NCBI GenBank assembly: GCA_030770545.1
Contig: CM061106.1
Coordinates: 2,878,001-2,942,000, forward strand
Length of the DNA: 64,000 nucleotides
Direction: 5' to 3'
Source of the DNA: Macropodus opercularis
Lineage: Eukaryota; Chordata; Actinopteri; Anabantiformes; Osphronemidae
The notes under the pieces were generated by a model. That model was not told the DNA's origin, searched no databases, and saw only the letters and a list, made by a program, of their open reading frames with translations. Of this stretch, positions 36,721 through 47,573 are shown piece after piece. Positions within the stretch are counted from its first letter, which is position 1. Each line of letters starts with the position of its first letter. A program made the position numbers and the translations under genes.

Positions 36721-37915
36721 ACGTCGTCCTGTAGAAAGTTATTCCCAGATAATATCTTCACTTTCAGATGTTCAAACTGTATTTGTAGAGAAATTAATTC
36801 CATTAGTTTCACGTCCAGTTTGGTGCAATGAGGCTTGTTAAGAGGTTAAGTATCAGGACTCTGTGTGTGACGCTTCATGAGGCTGTTTATCATTTTCAAC
36901 ACAGCGTTTCTTTACTATTTGCTCCAAAGATGCTACACCACTAAACCACAGAGGTGTTGGAGGCTCCAGCTTATCAACTTCAACGCCAAGTGTCTGTGCT
37001 GTTATCACAGTAGTGTTTATGTTTATATAAATATTTATTTCACCAAAGAAGAACTGACCTTCTGCTCTAACTAATATTGTTATTAAATCATCTCCCACAA
37101 CGCATCTTAACATTTATTATACTTTTTTTTCCAAATCATCAACACTGTGACCAGGTTGTCGCTGTTTCACTTTGCATATGTACTTGCATTTCTTTCCCCA
37201 TCGCTACGTAGCAGTGCTGCATATTCACATTTTCATGTACAGGACATAATCCAGGGATGATGAACTGTAACATTGCAGCAGTTTAATCTCATCTCAATTA
37301 ACTGTATTTATACGACAGGACGAGAGTCTGCAGCTCAGACGCTTTCTTCCTCTCAATATTCCAACATCCACAGGCCTGCTGCTGCTAAAAGGAGACCTCC
37401 TCTCCTCTCCAAACACAGAACATCAGTCTGGTTTAGAATCAACGCTGCTTCATAGTTAGAGCAGAGACGTGACCTCAGCAGGACACTGAAGCTACTGATG
37501 TCCAGCTGAACTATAGGTTTGTGCTGTCTCCTCCTAGGAGCCCCAGCGATTTAGGGCCAGACAGACTTTGAACTGTCCAGCTCTGCTGTCGTGGCGTGTT
37601 TTAATCCCCCTGCAATAGCAGATATTCTGTGATATAGAACCACGTCCCCTATATCATGTGTTGATCAAAGAACAATTAAAGAGGAGGCCAATCAGACCAG
37701 ACGTGTAATTGCAGACAGTCTCCGTTCTAAACTTCCAAGGACACTTCATTTGTGTTGAACTCAGGTTGATGGGATGAGGAACCAACACCTGCAGTATTAA
37801 AAATATTGTCTGGGAGTGAACGGAAAAGGTTAGAAAACACAAAAATGACATGAGTAGTTTGCTTATTATGCCCCAAGAAGAGCAAGGAACACGTGATACC
37901 TTCATACAGAAGATT
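36721..37915. other. Gene-poor stretch
   Basis: AT-rich sequence with short ORFs only; nothing recognised. Confidence 0.5.
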
Positions 37916-37916
37916 A

Positions 37917-38709
37917 TCTTAAACCTAAGGGAGTCATGCTGTCGTCCAGAAACACTATCCAGTTGTTCAAATAGATCTGGAAGGAGGATATTGTCTAGAT
38001 ACGACTGGAAGTGTTGTCAAACAGAGTAAAGATGAAAGGCTCCAATTTTACGTCTTGTTGTGCAGCATCTAGTTAAAGGATGCTCCCTGTTCCTGTGGAG
38101 ACATGTTTAAAAGAATTTTCTAGAAATTACACCACAGACAACCAAACACAAGGAATAATGGAGAAGAGCCAGTGGGACTTAAAAATTATTTATTTTCAAT
38201 ATAAACGGCTCAAGACTGGATGAAATACACACAAGGTTCCTCATGCTGCTCTACTGAGAGAGTATGAGGACACACTGACGATGAAGACTAAAAGCAAGAT
38301 AATCTAATAATGTCAAGACTAACGATGTCAAATACAACATCTATAATTTAAGAAATGTTACTCAGCAGCAATTAATGTAATACACAGCTGAAAATGACCA
38401 ATTTCACTCCATCAGACCATCATGTGTCTGCACATTCTCAGGTGAAGATGTTGTGTTGGGGGATTGGAGTTTATTTACCACATTTAATTAATCAAGCTGA
38501 GTTTGTTAATGTTGATAATATTTATTATATTATTTGATACTGGACTGTCTTCCACAACAAACACATGTGAAGTCATAGAAGAGGAATGTGTCCCTCACCT
38601 TAGAAGAGGCTTTCTGTGGATTTAACAAACATGTTGAAGTGTCTGTGGAAAGCTGACATAACCAGCTTTGCTGTAAACACAATAGTCAACGCTGCCAACG
38701 TAAACTCAT
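37917..38709 (+). pseudogene. Repeat copy 1 containing a macro-domain fragment
   Basis: The plus-strand reading at 38,631-38,709 gives LKCLWKADITSFAVNTIVNA then ANVNSL. This is the start of a macro (ADP-ribose-binding) domain of the PARP9/PARP14 type (KADIT...D-IVNAAN). It stops at aactcattg, exactly where similarity to copy 2 (41,585-42,188) ends. The upstream part (37,917-38,095) also matches copy 2 closely. About 300 bases in the middle are present only here. Too short to fold; a gene fragment carried by a duplicated segment. Confidence 0.6.
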
Positions 38710-39650
38710 TGTCTTGTCCTAGTCGTGTCCAAAGCTGGAGCCCTGATATCCAGACAGAAACAATATGGACTGTAGCTGGAGACGATGTAGCTCACTGCTG
38801 TGTTGGTGATAGGAAAAGTGATGTGACCAACTGTCCTGTATGTCCCCGCTCAAATTACGAACCGATGACTGATCCCTGGTTGTTGCTGCATCTGATACCA
38901 CTCTCATAGTCTCTGCTGAGGCCAATACGCTGTTCAATAATGCAGCTGCGTCTGAGAGGCTGTGTTCATGTGTGGACACCACTGTAACCATCTGTAGTTA
39001 GCTTTTATTTTTAATCTGCTGTATTTACCATCACCTTCCGTTTTCACTGAACTCGTTTTTTGTAATGTTTTTAAAAATGTATTTGAACACAAAAATAATA
39101 CTGGAAGAAAGCATCAAGTTTAAACATATCACAGTAGAGAGTCATTAGACAGATACCGATGATGAATATGTACAATATAAAGCTGAAACACAAGTGGAGA
39201 TGATCAAGGCGGGATGACTCCCTCCATTTTAGAGATGACATTAAGTCACTTTCCGCTCATTATTATTTACTGTTAACAGAACAACAATTGTGTCTCTGAC
39301 AAAAACAAACAGGTCATTTGTAGCATCTGGTTGTTGGTTGTGTTGTCACTTCTTGCATCTGTTTTCCAGGTGCAGTTCATCTCCAACAAGCCGATTTAGT
39401 TTAGTTTTAGACAGAAAGTTGAGAAAACTGCTGCTAAACAATAACTGGGCCACGTTTAAAGACATCAATGTTTCCACCAAGTAACACTTACAAAACACAG
39501 AAACGTTGGTGAAAACGTTTCCAGATCAAAAAGGTTTTGTTCTGTGATGCGTTACTTTGATTTAAGGCAAAACTTTTTCTTTACAGTTCATCTCTCATGT
39601 GAAACTGTTGATGCTGTGCTACTGGATATGATGTCAGCTGGTTGGATAGT
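38710..39650. other. Gene-poor stretch 3' of ZNF-B
   Basis: No intact gene. The plus-strand phrase SAEANTLFNNAAASERLCSC near 38,910-38,970 faintly recalls the hAT dimerisation block (SAASERLFS), too weak for a firm call. Confidence 0.35.
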
Positions 39651-39656
39651 GAATGT

Positions 39657-39734
39657 GTGAATACGCTGGTGACATTTTAGGATGGAGCAGGTAGAAAATG
39701 TTTTACCACAACTCTAACATGAATTAGGTCTTTG
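39657..39734 (-). pseudogene. Decayed extra zinc finger beyond the ZNF-B stop
   Basis: In frame after the ZNF-B stop (TGA at 39,735-39,737) the reading continues QRPNSC, a TAG, then SCGKTFSTCSILKCHQRIHT. The TGA occupies the Gly position of the HTGEKP linker and the TAG the residue after the first Cys. Both arise by single changes (GGA to TGA, GAG to TAG), so an eleventh finger has been lost. Confidence 0.75.
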
Positions 39735-42700
39735 TCAAATGTGAATGCGCTGGTGACTCTTTAGGCTCAAAGAATAAGTAAACGTTTTCCCACACTGTTC
39801 ACACCAGTAAGGTTTCTCTCCGGTGTGAATGCGTTTGTGTGGCAGTAATGAGCTGAGGACAGAAAATACTTTTCCACACTGTTCACACAAGTAAGGTTTC
39901 TCTCCAGTGTGAATGCGCTGATGTCTTTGTAAACTGCTTAAGCAGGAGAATGCTTTTCCACACTGTTCACATGAGTGCGGTTTCTCTCCAGTGTGAATAC
40001 GTTGGTGTGTCAGTAAGTGACTGCGCTGAGTGAATGTTTTTCCACACTGTTCACACCAGTGAGGTTTCTCTCCGGTGTGAATACGTTGATGTGACAGTAA
40101 GTTACTGCGCTGAGTGAATGTTTTGCCACACTGTTCACACCAGTGAGGTTTCTCTCCGGTGTGAATGCGTTGGTGTTTCAGTAAGTCACTGAGCTGAGTG
40201 AATGTTTTTCCACACTGTTCACACGAGTGAGGTTTCTCTCCGGTGTGAATGCGTTTGTGTGGCAGTAATGAGCTGAGGTCAGAAAATACTTTTCCACACT
40301 GTTCACACGAGTAAGGTTTCTCTCCAGTGTGAATGCGCTGATGTCTTTGTAAACTGCTTAAGCAGGAGAATGCTTTTCCACACTGTTCACATGAGTGTGG
40401 TTTCTCTCCGGTGTGAATGCGACAGTGGATTTTCAAACCATCTCTGCTAGTGAAAACTTTTCCACACTGGTCACAGTTGTTTTGTTTATCTCCAGAGTGA
40501 ACCTTCTGATGCTTCTTTAGTTCTGATGGTCTGGTGAAGGCTTGGTCACATTGCTGACAGAGATGCAGCCTTGAAGTCCTTCTTCCTCTGGGTTTCTAAA
40601 GTGACAGATATAGAAGAGGAGAAAATTAAATCTCATGATAGTACAAATAGCTACAATACCAAAAGAAATACTCAAAGCTGGAGAAGTAATGAGTAATGAT
40701 TTTACACAAGAGCCCATGAGTCTAATAAAAATGCCACAAAGGCTGCTACGAGGTGGCAACGCTGGCTGCCAAGCACTGACAACCTTCTACTGAGGGGGAT
40801 TCAGTAACGACTGTGTGATGGAAGTGGTGGAGAACATTTGTCCTGAGATAAAGTTTACTAATGTCTGCCTGGCTCGTAACACTGTAGTGAAGACGTTTCA
40901 TCTGATATTAAGAGACAGTTGGAGGCAAAAGCAGAGGAGTTTGACTTTTTTTCCATTAGCCTGCGATGAAAGCAAACGCATCTGACACCACTCAGTTACT
41001 GATGTGTTTAGAAACACCTTAATATCAGTGCGCAGACGAGGACGTCTGCAGCAGACATCACATCTCTTGCTGAGTTTCAACAGCGCTTTCAGGATTTTGC
41101 AGCTATTGAAAAGGAGACCAGGTTTTTTCCTCTGCTTTCGCTCCAGACCACATGCAGCTGGAGCTCACTGAGCTGCAGTGTGACGCTGAGTGTCGCAGTC
41201 GGCACCGACAGCTCTTGTCAACTTTTACCGCCAGCTGGATGAAGGCAGGTTCCAAGAGAGTTGAACATTTCCTAAGAACATGCTGAGCTACTTCGGCTCA
41301 ACAAGACTAAGCAAATCTCACCTGTGTGACATCTTGCACATCAATTTTAATCTCTGTACCATTTGCAGTTTCGTTTTCGAAAGGTGAAAGCATTTGCAAT
41401 ACATGCACATACCCACACGTTTTCACCTGTGGCCCTCTTTGCAAAAAGATTGCACACCGTTGTTTTACCAGTGGATCTACATCTTCAGTGGAAAATTTAT
41501 CTAATGACTCACGTTATCCATAAACTGACCAAAAGCATAAGATTTTTCTTCATTCCAGTGGAAAAGAAACAACTTAAATCTTTAACCTAAGGGAGTCATG
41601 CTGTCGTCCACAAACACTATCCAGTTGTTCAAATAGATCTGGAAGGAGGATATTGTCTAGATGCGACTGGAAGTGTTGTCAAACAGAGTAAAGATGAGAG
41701 GATCCAATTTTACGTCTTGTTGTGCAACATCCAGTTAAAGGATGCTCCCTGTTCCTGTGGTGACATATGTGACAAGTGAATTCATGGAAGAAAATGAAAA
41801 GGCCTGTAATGCATATCAAGGATGGAATCCAGAGGTCTTGATATAAATTAAATATAATATTATATAAAAAATTTCACTCCCTCAGACCATCATGTGTCTG
41901 CACATTCTCAGGTGAAGTCGTTGTGTTGGGGGGTTTAGATTTGAGTTTATTTACCACATTTAATTAATCAAACTGAGTTTGTTAATGTTGATCATATTTA
42001 TTTATATTTAAACAGTTTGATGCTGGTCTTCCACAACAAACACATCTGAAGTCATAGCAGAGGAATGTGTCCCTCACCTTAGAAGAGGTTTTCTGTGGAT
42101 TTACAAAAACGTAGATGTGTGTGTAACGCTTACATAACCAGCTTTGCTGTAGACGCAATAGTCAACGCTGCCAACGTAAACTCATTGTTTCCATGTATGG
42201 AAAATTACAAATGGTCATACATGCAGTGGCCCACGTCTGACTCCTCACCTACACCTACTGCAATGTCCTAAAGAAAGTACAGTTAACAAATACAGTTCAT
42301 TTAATGTTGTCGCTACAGTTGCAGTATATTATTCTTGTGGTGGACCCTTCAGCAATGTCTGCAGAGAGAGCAGACTCAGAGTATGCAGCAAAAAGAGTAA
42401 GACCAGTACTAGGTAGCATCAGCCACATATGTACAGTATGATGAGCAGACATTAAAAACTAGTGTAGGGTGACTGTGACCATGGTGACGAGTTTAATGGG
42501 ATAGAAGTCATTGTCCTCTGTGACATCAAATGACTTTCTCTGTAAAGGTGTTTTACTGCTGCACTATAATGTCAACGAGGATCAAATTACATTGTGATGG
42601 TAATAATATAACAAACAGAAGCAGGTTAAGATAAGTATTATGTACATTAGTTAGGCTCACATGGTAACATAGCATTAATCTGTTTGTGTAGATGTTCAGA

Positions 42701-43381
42701 GAACCATAAGAATCGATACTGAGATCATCAGGTGAGAATTATCTGCTATGGAAAAGAACCCGAGCTTCCTACAAACAGTGAAAGGGGAAGAAAAGCACAA
42801 CAATCCTGTGACTCAGCATTTTCCGCTGACCTGGATATTTAAATGAGCTTCCTCATGTTTTAACTGATACATTTATCTCTTTGTTGAAGCTCGTTCTTCT
42901 TTTCTGTCCTGTTCAAGCTGCATCAACCAGATTTCGCTGCTACATCGTTGGACGTCTGTTCTAATGTTTCCTCTGGGATCATCACTGTTTAGTCAAAGCT
43001 TTTCCAGCCACACTCGTTTGCTGGGTTTCACTAAAGCATCGGGGAAAAGCCGCCATGTTGGCTCCCACCACGTCTGCAGCCCGACAAAGACTAAACTGCT
43101 TCCTAGGTTTGACACCAACCACTTTGTTCTGGTGACAGACGGAGCCTGAGGCTCATGTTCAGGCTTTTAGTGTCGCTATGAGCCGCTTTTAGCGGTGAAC
43201 TGATCAGCACCGACCTGTTGGTCTGTGGCTCCATCGTGGTCGTTGTCCTGCTGCTCCTTCATCCTATCCTAGTGGATCGGTCCTGCTCGGTTAAACTCGG
43301 GTCCTGCTCCGTGTCGCTCTTCCACTGGTCTTGATTAACGTCCACGTCCTGTGTTTTCACTTCCACCTGGTGTTGATCCAT
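39735..43381 (-). CDS. ZNF-B: C2H2 zinc-finger paralogue of ZNF-A, first exon frameshifted (probable pseudogene or truncated gene)
   Basis: Coding exon 1 (43,381-43,215) starts MDQHQVEVKTQDVDVNQDQ and ends at the same CAG|GTCGGT donor as ZNF-A. It is 167 nt long, not a multiple of three. A tandem AGGAT duplication (minus strand, about 43,262-43,271) shifts the frame and gives a TGA after 40 codons. Coding exon 2 (40,595-39,735) is open for 286 aa: KPRGRRTSRLHL, two diverged fingers (CQQCDQAF, CDQCGKVF), then eight close fingers with HTGEKPH/Y linkers, ending HI before TGA. All ten fingers keep their C2H2 ligands. A two-finger module (CLSSLQRHQRIH with LSSLLPHKRIH) occurs twice. Unless translation starts inside exon 2, the fingers cannot be made. 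The intron holds a hAT relic and a macro-domain repeat. Confidence 0.8.
40790..41340 (+). mobile_element. hAT-type transposase relic (FAM200/GTF2IRD2-like) in the ZNF-B intron
   Basis: The plus strand carries, in changing frames, ISSDIKRQLEAKAEEFDFF (near 40,890-40,945), FQQRFQDFAAIEKET (41,078-41,122), then MQLELTELQCDAECRSRH and NFYRQLDEGRFQE-like text up to 41,260, and a SHLCDIL-like end. These are ordered blocks of the transposase-derived FAM200/ZBED5/GTF2IRD2 family. The central part between the DES and FQ blocks is deleted and several frameshifts exist. Confidence 0.65.
41585..42188 (+). pseudogene. Repeat copy 2 containing a macro-domain fragment
   Basis: Counterpart of 37,917-38,709. 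The coding scrap reads AYITSFAVDAIVNAANVNSL and ends at the same aactcattg boundary. Here the Asp of VDAIVNAAN, typical of macro domains, is retained, whereas copy 1 has Asn. It lies in the intron of ZNF-B, so the two copies flank the finger exon. Confidence 0.6.
42189..42812. other. ZNF-B intron, no feature seen
   Basis: AT-rich intronic sequence with no recognisable repeat or ORF. Confidence 0.5.
42813..43214. repeat. Intron block nearly identical to 9,453-9,853 (ZNF-A intron)
   Basis: Second copy of the conserved intron block, abutting the ZNF-B exon 1 donor. Confidence 0.85.
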
Positions 43382-43515
43382 TTTGGTTCTGATCGCTAAA
43401 ATCCAACAGGTCTCGGCTCTGACTGTAACCGCGAGGCGACACAAAGAAACCAGATCTCACAGAGTCCCGCGACGACTCAAATACCAACGTGATCTCACGC
43501 GTAAATCTCGCGATA

Positions 43516-44707
43516 ACTTCTTCTTCTTCTTCTTCTTCTAGTTTTATGGCGGGTGGCATCCAGTGATGAGGTGCATTACCGCCACCTACTATGCTGGAGT
43601 GTGGATCAGGGTTGGAGAGAAAAAAAACACACTACACTCCACTTATTATCCTGTGTTTATCAGAAATGTCAGTAATGTTCTATATCTTCTTGACTGACTG
43701 AGTCTGTGTTTCAGATCTAATCCCGTGTCTCCTGTTCTTCCAGTGATCTCCTCATGTCTCCCTCTCTGACCTCTATGCTTGACAGAGACATAACACGTGT
43801 TCTACTGACTCCTCTGATTAACAGAACCTACACAGACCCCTCTGGTGTTTCCCTGTTCGGTGCAGTGACTTATTCAGTTTTGTGTGACCGAGTCTTAACC
43901 GTGATATTACATTGTTCTCCTTTGTGTTTCCTCCTGTTGCCTCATCTTCCTCACTTCCTTCTGAATGTTATACAGATGTCTGCCTGTTTTCCCTGTGTCC
44001 CAGTTGTGTTGCTATTTACTGAAGATTTTACTTTTAATTATGGTTTTTGCTTCTGCTTTGCTAAGAGAAATGTCCATGATAACGTCCTGCTTGTTTCCTT
44101 TGCCAGTGAGTCGGCTTCTCATTCCCTTCTATTCCTGTGTGGGCTGGTATCCACATAAAGGTAACTGGTATTTTTAACTTTTGTATTCTGAATAGTTTCA
44201 TATATTTCATTGACTATATCCTGTCTACTTTGGGATGAAAAGGTTTTAATAGATATTAAGGCTGAGCTGGAGTCTGAGCACAGAAGACTTTAAATGGTTT
44301 GGTTTGTTCTACCTACTGTAAAGCTGCTGTAATGGCCAACAGTTCTACTGTGTAAACGACGAGATGGTCTGATGTTCTTTGGTTTACAGAAACTTGAAGA
44401 GCTGGAACGGTGAATCCATAACCTGTTGTTCGTGTACTCTATCTGTATAAACCTCAACATAACCCTTATACACTGATTGAAGCCTTTCCTCCTCCTCCTG
44501 GTGAATATCTGACTCTTTCAGATGGTGATTGTTGTCTAGAAGGTACAAATCAACTGACACCTGCGGCAATAACCATGGAGGCGTCACTGTCAGAGACACC
44601 GTGGGAGAGATTGTTTCTCCAGTAACAGCAGTGCTGCTATATACAACATTTACTCCTGCTCCTCTCACTCTCTGCTGGGAGCCAGTGATGTAACTACTGG
44701 GTTTCAA
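43516..44707 (-). mobile_element. I/Nimb-clade LINE relic (3' end)
   Basis: The minus-strand ORF 44,707-44,384 contains PPWLLPQVSVDLYLLDNNHH and, further on, GYVEVYTDRV. This fits the region of I-clade LINE ORF2 leading into RNase H (PPW...VDL, then YTDGS), with GS degraded. The same strand ends at about 43,520 in ATAAAACTAG followed by GAA repeats, preceded by GGTGGCGGTAATGCACC, a typical 3' tail for this clade in fish. The body between is frameshifted. It inserted about 140 bases upstream of the ZNF-B start codon. Confidence 0.65.
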
Positions 44708-44722
44708 GCCTCTGTTTGTCCT

Positions 44723-45325
44723 TTTAAACCTGATGGTCTTCTGATGACATGTTCATCCAACCGTTCACCCCACACAGGAGTTTGAGTGTAATGGGTGTGT
44801 GGCCTTCCTCTGGGGTCAAAAGCCCAACCTCATTTCATAAATGTCATTCACGTCACTTTGTTCATAAGAAAAAACACACACTTTAACTCATGGTGTTGAG
44901 CCATGTATTTTTGGTGGTGTAGTTTTTTTTCTTCTCCTTTTTCTCTGGTAGACAGTGGCCATGGCGAATAGTGTGGTCGTCCTCATGGGTTTTATCTATG
45001 GGGTTTCATGTTATGAACGCTCAAAACCACACTGCAGACAGATGATAACATGTTTTATCTAACAGTTGGATGAACTGATCTCAGAGGCTTCTGTATTAGT
45101 AACATACACACACACACACTTTATCTTGAAGACCAGTTGGCTGAACTGACCTCAGATGCTGCTGCAGCCATCCAGCAGTGACACGTGTGGGTCTTCTGAT
45201 AACACGCTCATCCATACTACAGAGAGAGAGAGAGAGAGAGAGGCTGGCTCTCTCTCTCTCTCTTTTCCCTTTTGCCCCCCCTCCCCTTTTTTTACTTTAC
45301 AGTGGGGTGACCCCACGAGGGTTAA
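44723..45325. repeat. Rearranged copy of the CALHM-flanking repeat
   Basis: Contains scattered blocks of the repeat seen at 45,604-46,000 and 48,413-48,845 (cacacaggagtttgagtg, agcccaacctc, ttgttcataagaaaa, cagtggggtgaccccac, cgagggttaa), partly out of order. Also holds ca (about 45,101-45,118) and ga (about 45,219-45,241) microsatellites and ct-rich runs, which create the opposing low-complexity ORFs here. Confidence 0.55.
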
Positions 45326-45603
45326 CCCTTGTGCAGTACTCAGGTGTGCGTGCAGGCAGGCTCCCTCTTGTCTTTTTCGCTCTCCCTCCCCCTTTTTGTG
45401 TTGTTGTCTTTTTTTACGGTGGGGTGGCTGCTGCTGCATCTAAGGTGCTGATTGACTAATATACATAAAGGCAAAAAAAACCCTGTTACATGTAGTGTTA
45501 TTTCAATTCAAATGTCAAAAGGGTTTTGTGGCTCCCAGTGTTTTCTTTTCTGTGGAAAATAGGTTCAAATGGCTCTTTGTGTGGTGAAGGTTGCCGACCC
45601 CTG

Positions 45604-46000
45604 ATCCAGATGAACTGACCTCAGAGGCTCTTCTGATGATTCCAACCATTGCACCGTGTACAGTCACACAAGCACACGTCAAAAAGGACGGTGAACCGGC
45701 TCATAAAGGAGCAGGCTGAATAAAAACATATGACTTGTTCATAAAAAAAAACACACTTTACTGTCAGACTCATAAAACGTAAATTGAACAGTGTAACGTT
45801 TATCTCAACAATAGAATCACGCACACAGGAGTTTGAGTGAGTGGTTCAAGGCCCAACCTCCCGTTTCAAAGCTCGCTCTCTGCGTGAAAGTAGAACATTT
45901 AGATGTCAGTAAAAGCAATACTTGTTCATTAGAAAAGATGGATGAATCTCTCTCTCTCTCCCCCACTTTGTTTTTATTGTGGGCTGCACGAGGGTTAATC
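45604..46000. repeat. Direct repeat copy 1 flanking the CALHM-like gene, ends in TTAA
   Basis: About 400 bases matching 48,413-48,845 in the same orientation (gatgaactgacctcagaggctcttc ... gggctgcacgagggttaa). The terminal tgcacgagggttaa mirrors the ttaacccttgtgcag at 45,318. TTAA-bounded inverted ends would fit a piggyBac-like non-autonomous element spanning 45,318-46,000; this is inference. Confidence 0.65.
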
Positions 46001-46215
46001 ATACTCCTGATCTTATCCTGACTTATGGGGTTGATATTGATAATTTAAAAGTTCTCCCACAAAACCCTCTGTTATCTGACCATTTCCCACTAACTAATAA
46101 TAATAACCAAACTAATATTTATTTAAACCTTCTGCCCTAAAATCAGACATAGGAAACAAGTTGAAATTGGGCCTTTAAAACCAAAGCGAATCCACTTTAC
46201 ACAAAGAATAAGGGA
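46000..46215 (+). mobile_element. LINE endonuclease C-terminal fragment (L2-like)
   Basis: The plus strand reads NHTPDLILTYGVDIDNLKVL then PQNPLLSDHFPLT. This matches the HTLDLVLT...LSDH end of the LINE endonuclease. It begins immediately at the TTAA where the repeat ends, as if the repeat had inserted into it. Confidence 0.6.
46118..46123 (-). terminator. Candidate polyadenylation signal of the CALHM-like gene
   Basis: AATAAA on the minus strand, about 150 bases past the stop codon. Confidence 0.4.
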
Positions 46216-46272
46216 AATTATTCCTGAGGCTGCTGCTCAGCGACAACACGCTGGTTTAAGGTTCATAAAGTC

Positions 46273-47468
46273 TTATAGTGTTGCTGGTCCTTCATCCACA
46301 AACGTAAGAACAGCAGGGTTGTTGTTAAGGCTCTCGGTTGACTTGACTGAGACCATGCTAACGATGCCATCATCAACCACATGGTGGTTCTCCACATACT
46401 GGTGCAAGGTGCTGTAGTACTGGTCTTTGGTGCTAAACTTATAGAGGGAGGAGATCTTCTCCCAGTCCTTATTGGAAGGGGTGGTGATGTTCACAGGTGG
46501 TGTCTTTTTAAAGAAGCTTGTCAGGTTTCTCTCTGCGAGCTCTTTGGCATGTTTAATCGTGCATGAGTCCATCAGGTCGCCCTCCTCCTGAACATATGCT
46601 TTCCAGAACTGAAGCTGTAGGTAACTGATGGGAGAAGTGCATCGAGCCAGACAGGTCAGCAGCAGACTGGTCAACATGATGGACGCAATGAGCAGCCAAC
46701 CCAGAATCTGTGGTCACCAACAACAGATCAGTGATAAAGCGGTGTTACAATCATTTCAAATGTCTTGCTCACAGTAAACTGAAAAATGAAAGAAATCTAA
46801 TGGATATTTAATATATTGGCTACAACTACACTGCATTCAGTAGAGCTGTCGCCCAATCGATCGCTGGCTCCCCAGTCACACACTCCTTTTAATTTCTGAT
46901 GAAATTAAAAGCACATGTCACTGACCTGAGACTGAGCTGTCAGCATGCGCAGAACATCATGTCTGTCAGGCTTCAGTATATTCTCTCTCTCACAGGGAAA
47001 CCTGTACAGCTCCTTTTCACACTGTGCCTGAGAGCTAATCTTCTCACACAGATGCCTGTTGAAGGTGCTCACATTGGTCCCCGTCATTGCACACTTATAG
47101 TAGTTACCATTCAGTAGGGCCACAGCTATCCAACTGGAAGGAGCTACCAGCGCGGTGCTGCTGATCTGGAAAAGGGCCACCCCAGCAGCTGCCAGTTTTC
47201 TCAATGTGCACGGCTTGGTCCTGTGTTGGCACATCCCTGTCCACAGCTTCCACGTCTTCTTATTCAGGATGTAGCCCAGCAGCAACAGAGCCAGAGCAGG
47301 CACCAGCAAGAACACCAGGCCATACAGGAAGTTCAGCTCACTGCAGGGACACTCGAACACCACTGAGGAGAAGAGCTGCTCCCCGCTTGCTGTCAGCAAG
47401 GCGACGAAGTACGAACCAAGTTTGCTCTGTGGTTTGGCAATGTTCAACAACTTGTTAAACTTGTCCAT
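46273..47468 (-). CDS. CALHM5/6-like calcium homeostasis modulator channel, two exons, 325 aa
   Basis: Large-pore membrane channel family (CALHM, formerly FAM26). Exon 1 (47,468-46,926) encodes 181 codons and ends at CAG|GTCAGT. Exon 2 (46,707-46,273) joins in phase 0 after CCACAG and reads ILGWLLIASIMLTSLLLTCL onward. Start MDKF is chosen because the family begins M-KF; an upstream in-frame ATG at 47,573 would add 35 residues. Four hydrophobic segments are visible (about 18-36, 47-66, 94-122, 181-201). Extracellular cysteines fit the family: C40-P-C42, C126, C159. FECPC, YGLVFLLVPALALLLLGYIL and WKLWTG closely follow CALHM6. The C-terminal half has the usual WKAY, EELA-like and KDWEKISSLYKF cytosolic helices. 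Length is normal (about 310-330). The gene sits between direct repeats; CALHM5 and CALHM6 cannot be separated by eye. Confidence 0.9.
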
Positions 47469-47573
47469 CCCTGGCTGCTGAAAGAGATTGTTTTTAACTT
47501 TCACTTCCAGGTTTTGATATGTGACTGCTGTCACCCCCCAAAAAACCACCAGTAGCAACCGTAGACCACACAT

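Noticed and set aside
38890..38991. Possible hAT dimerisation block (NAAASERLCSC)
   Set aside because: A single short, imperfect motif without neighbouring transposase text; kept only as a remark.
43754..44158. 134-aa plus-strand hydrophobic ORF
   Set aside because: Antisense to the degraded I-clade LINE 3' region; hydrophobicity follows from T-rich composition.
45152..45459. Three overlapping ~95-aa ORFs on both strands
   Set aside because: Driven by ga/ct microsatellites within a repeat copy; no protein family features.
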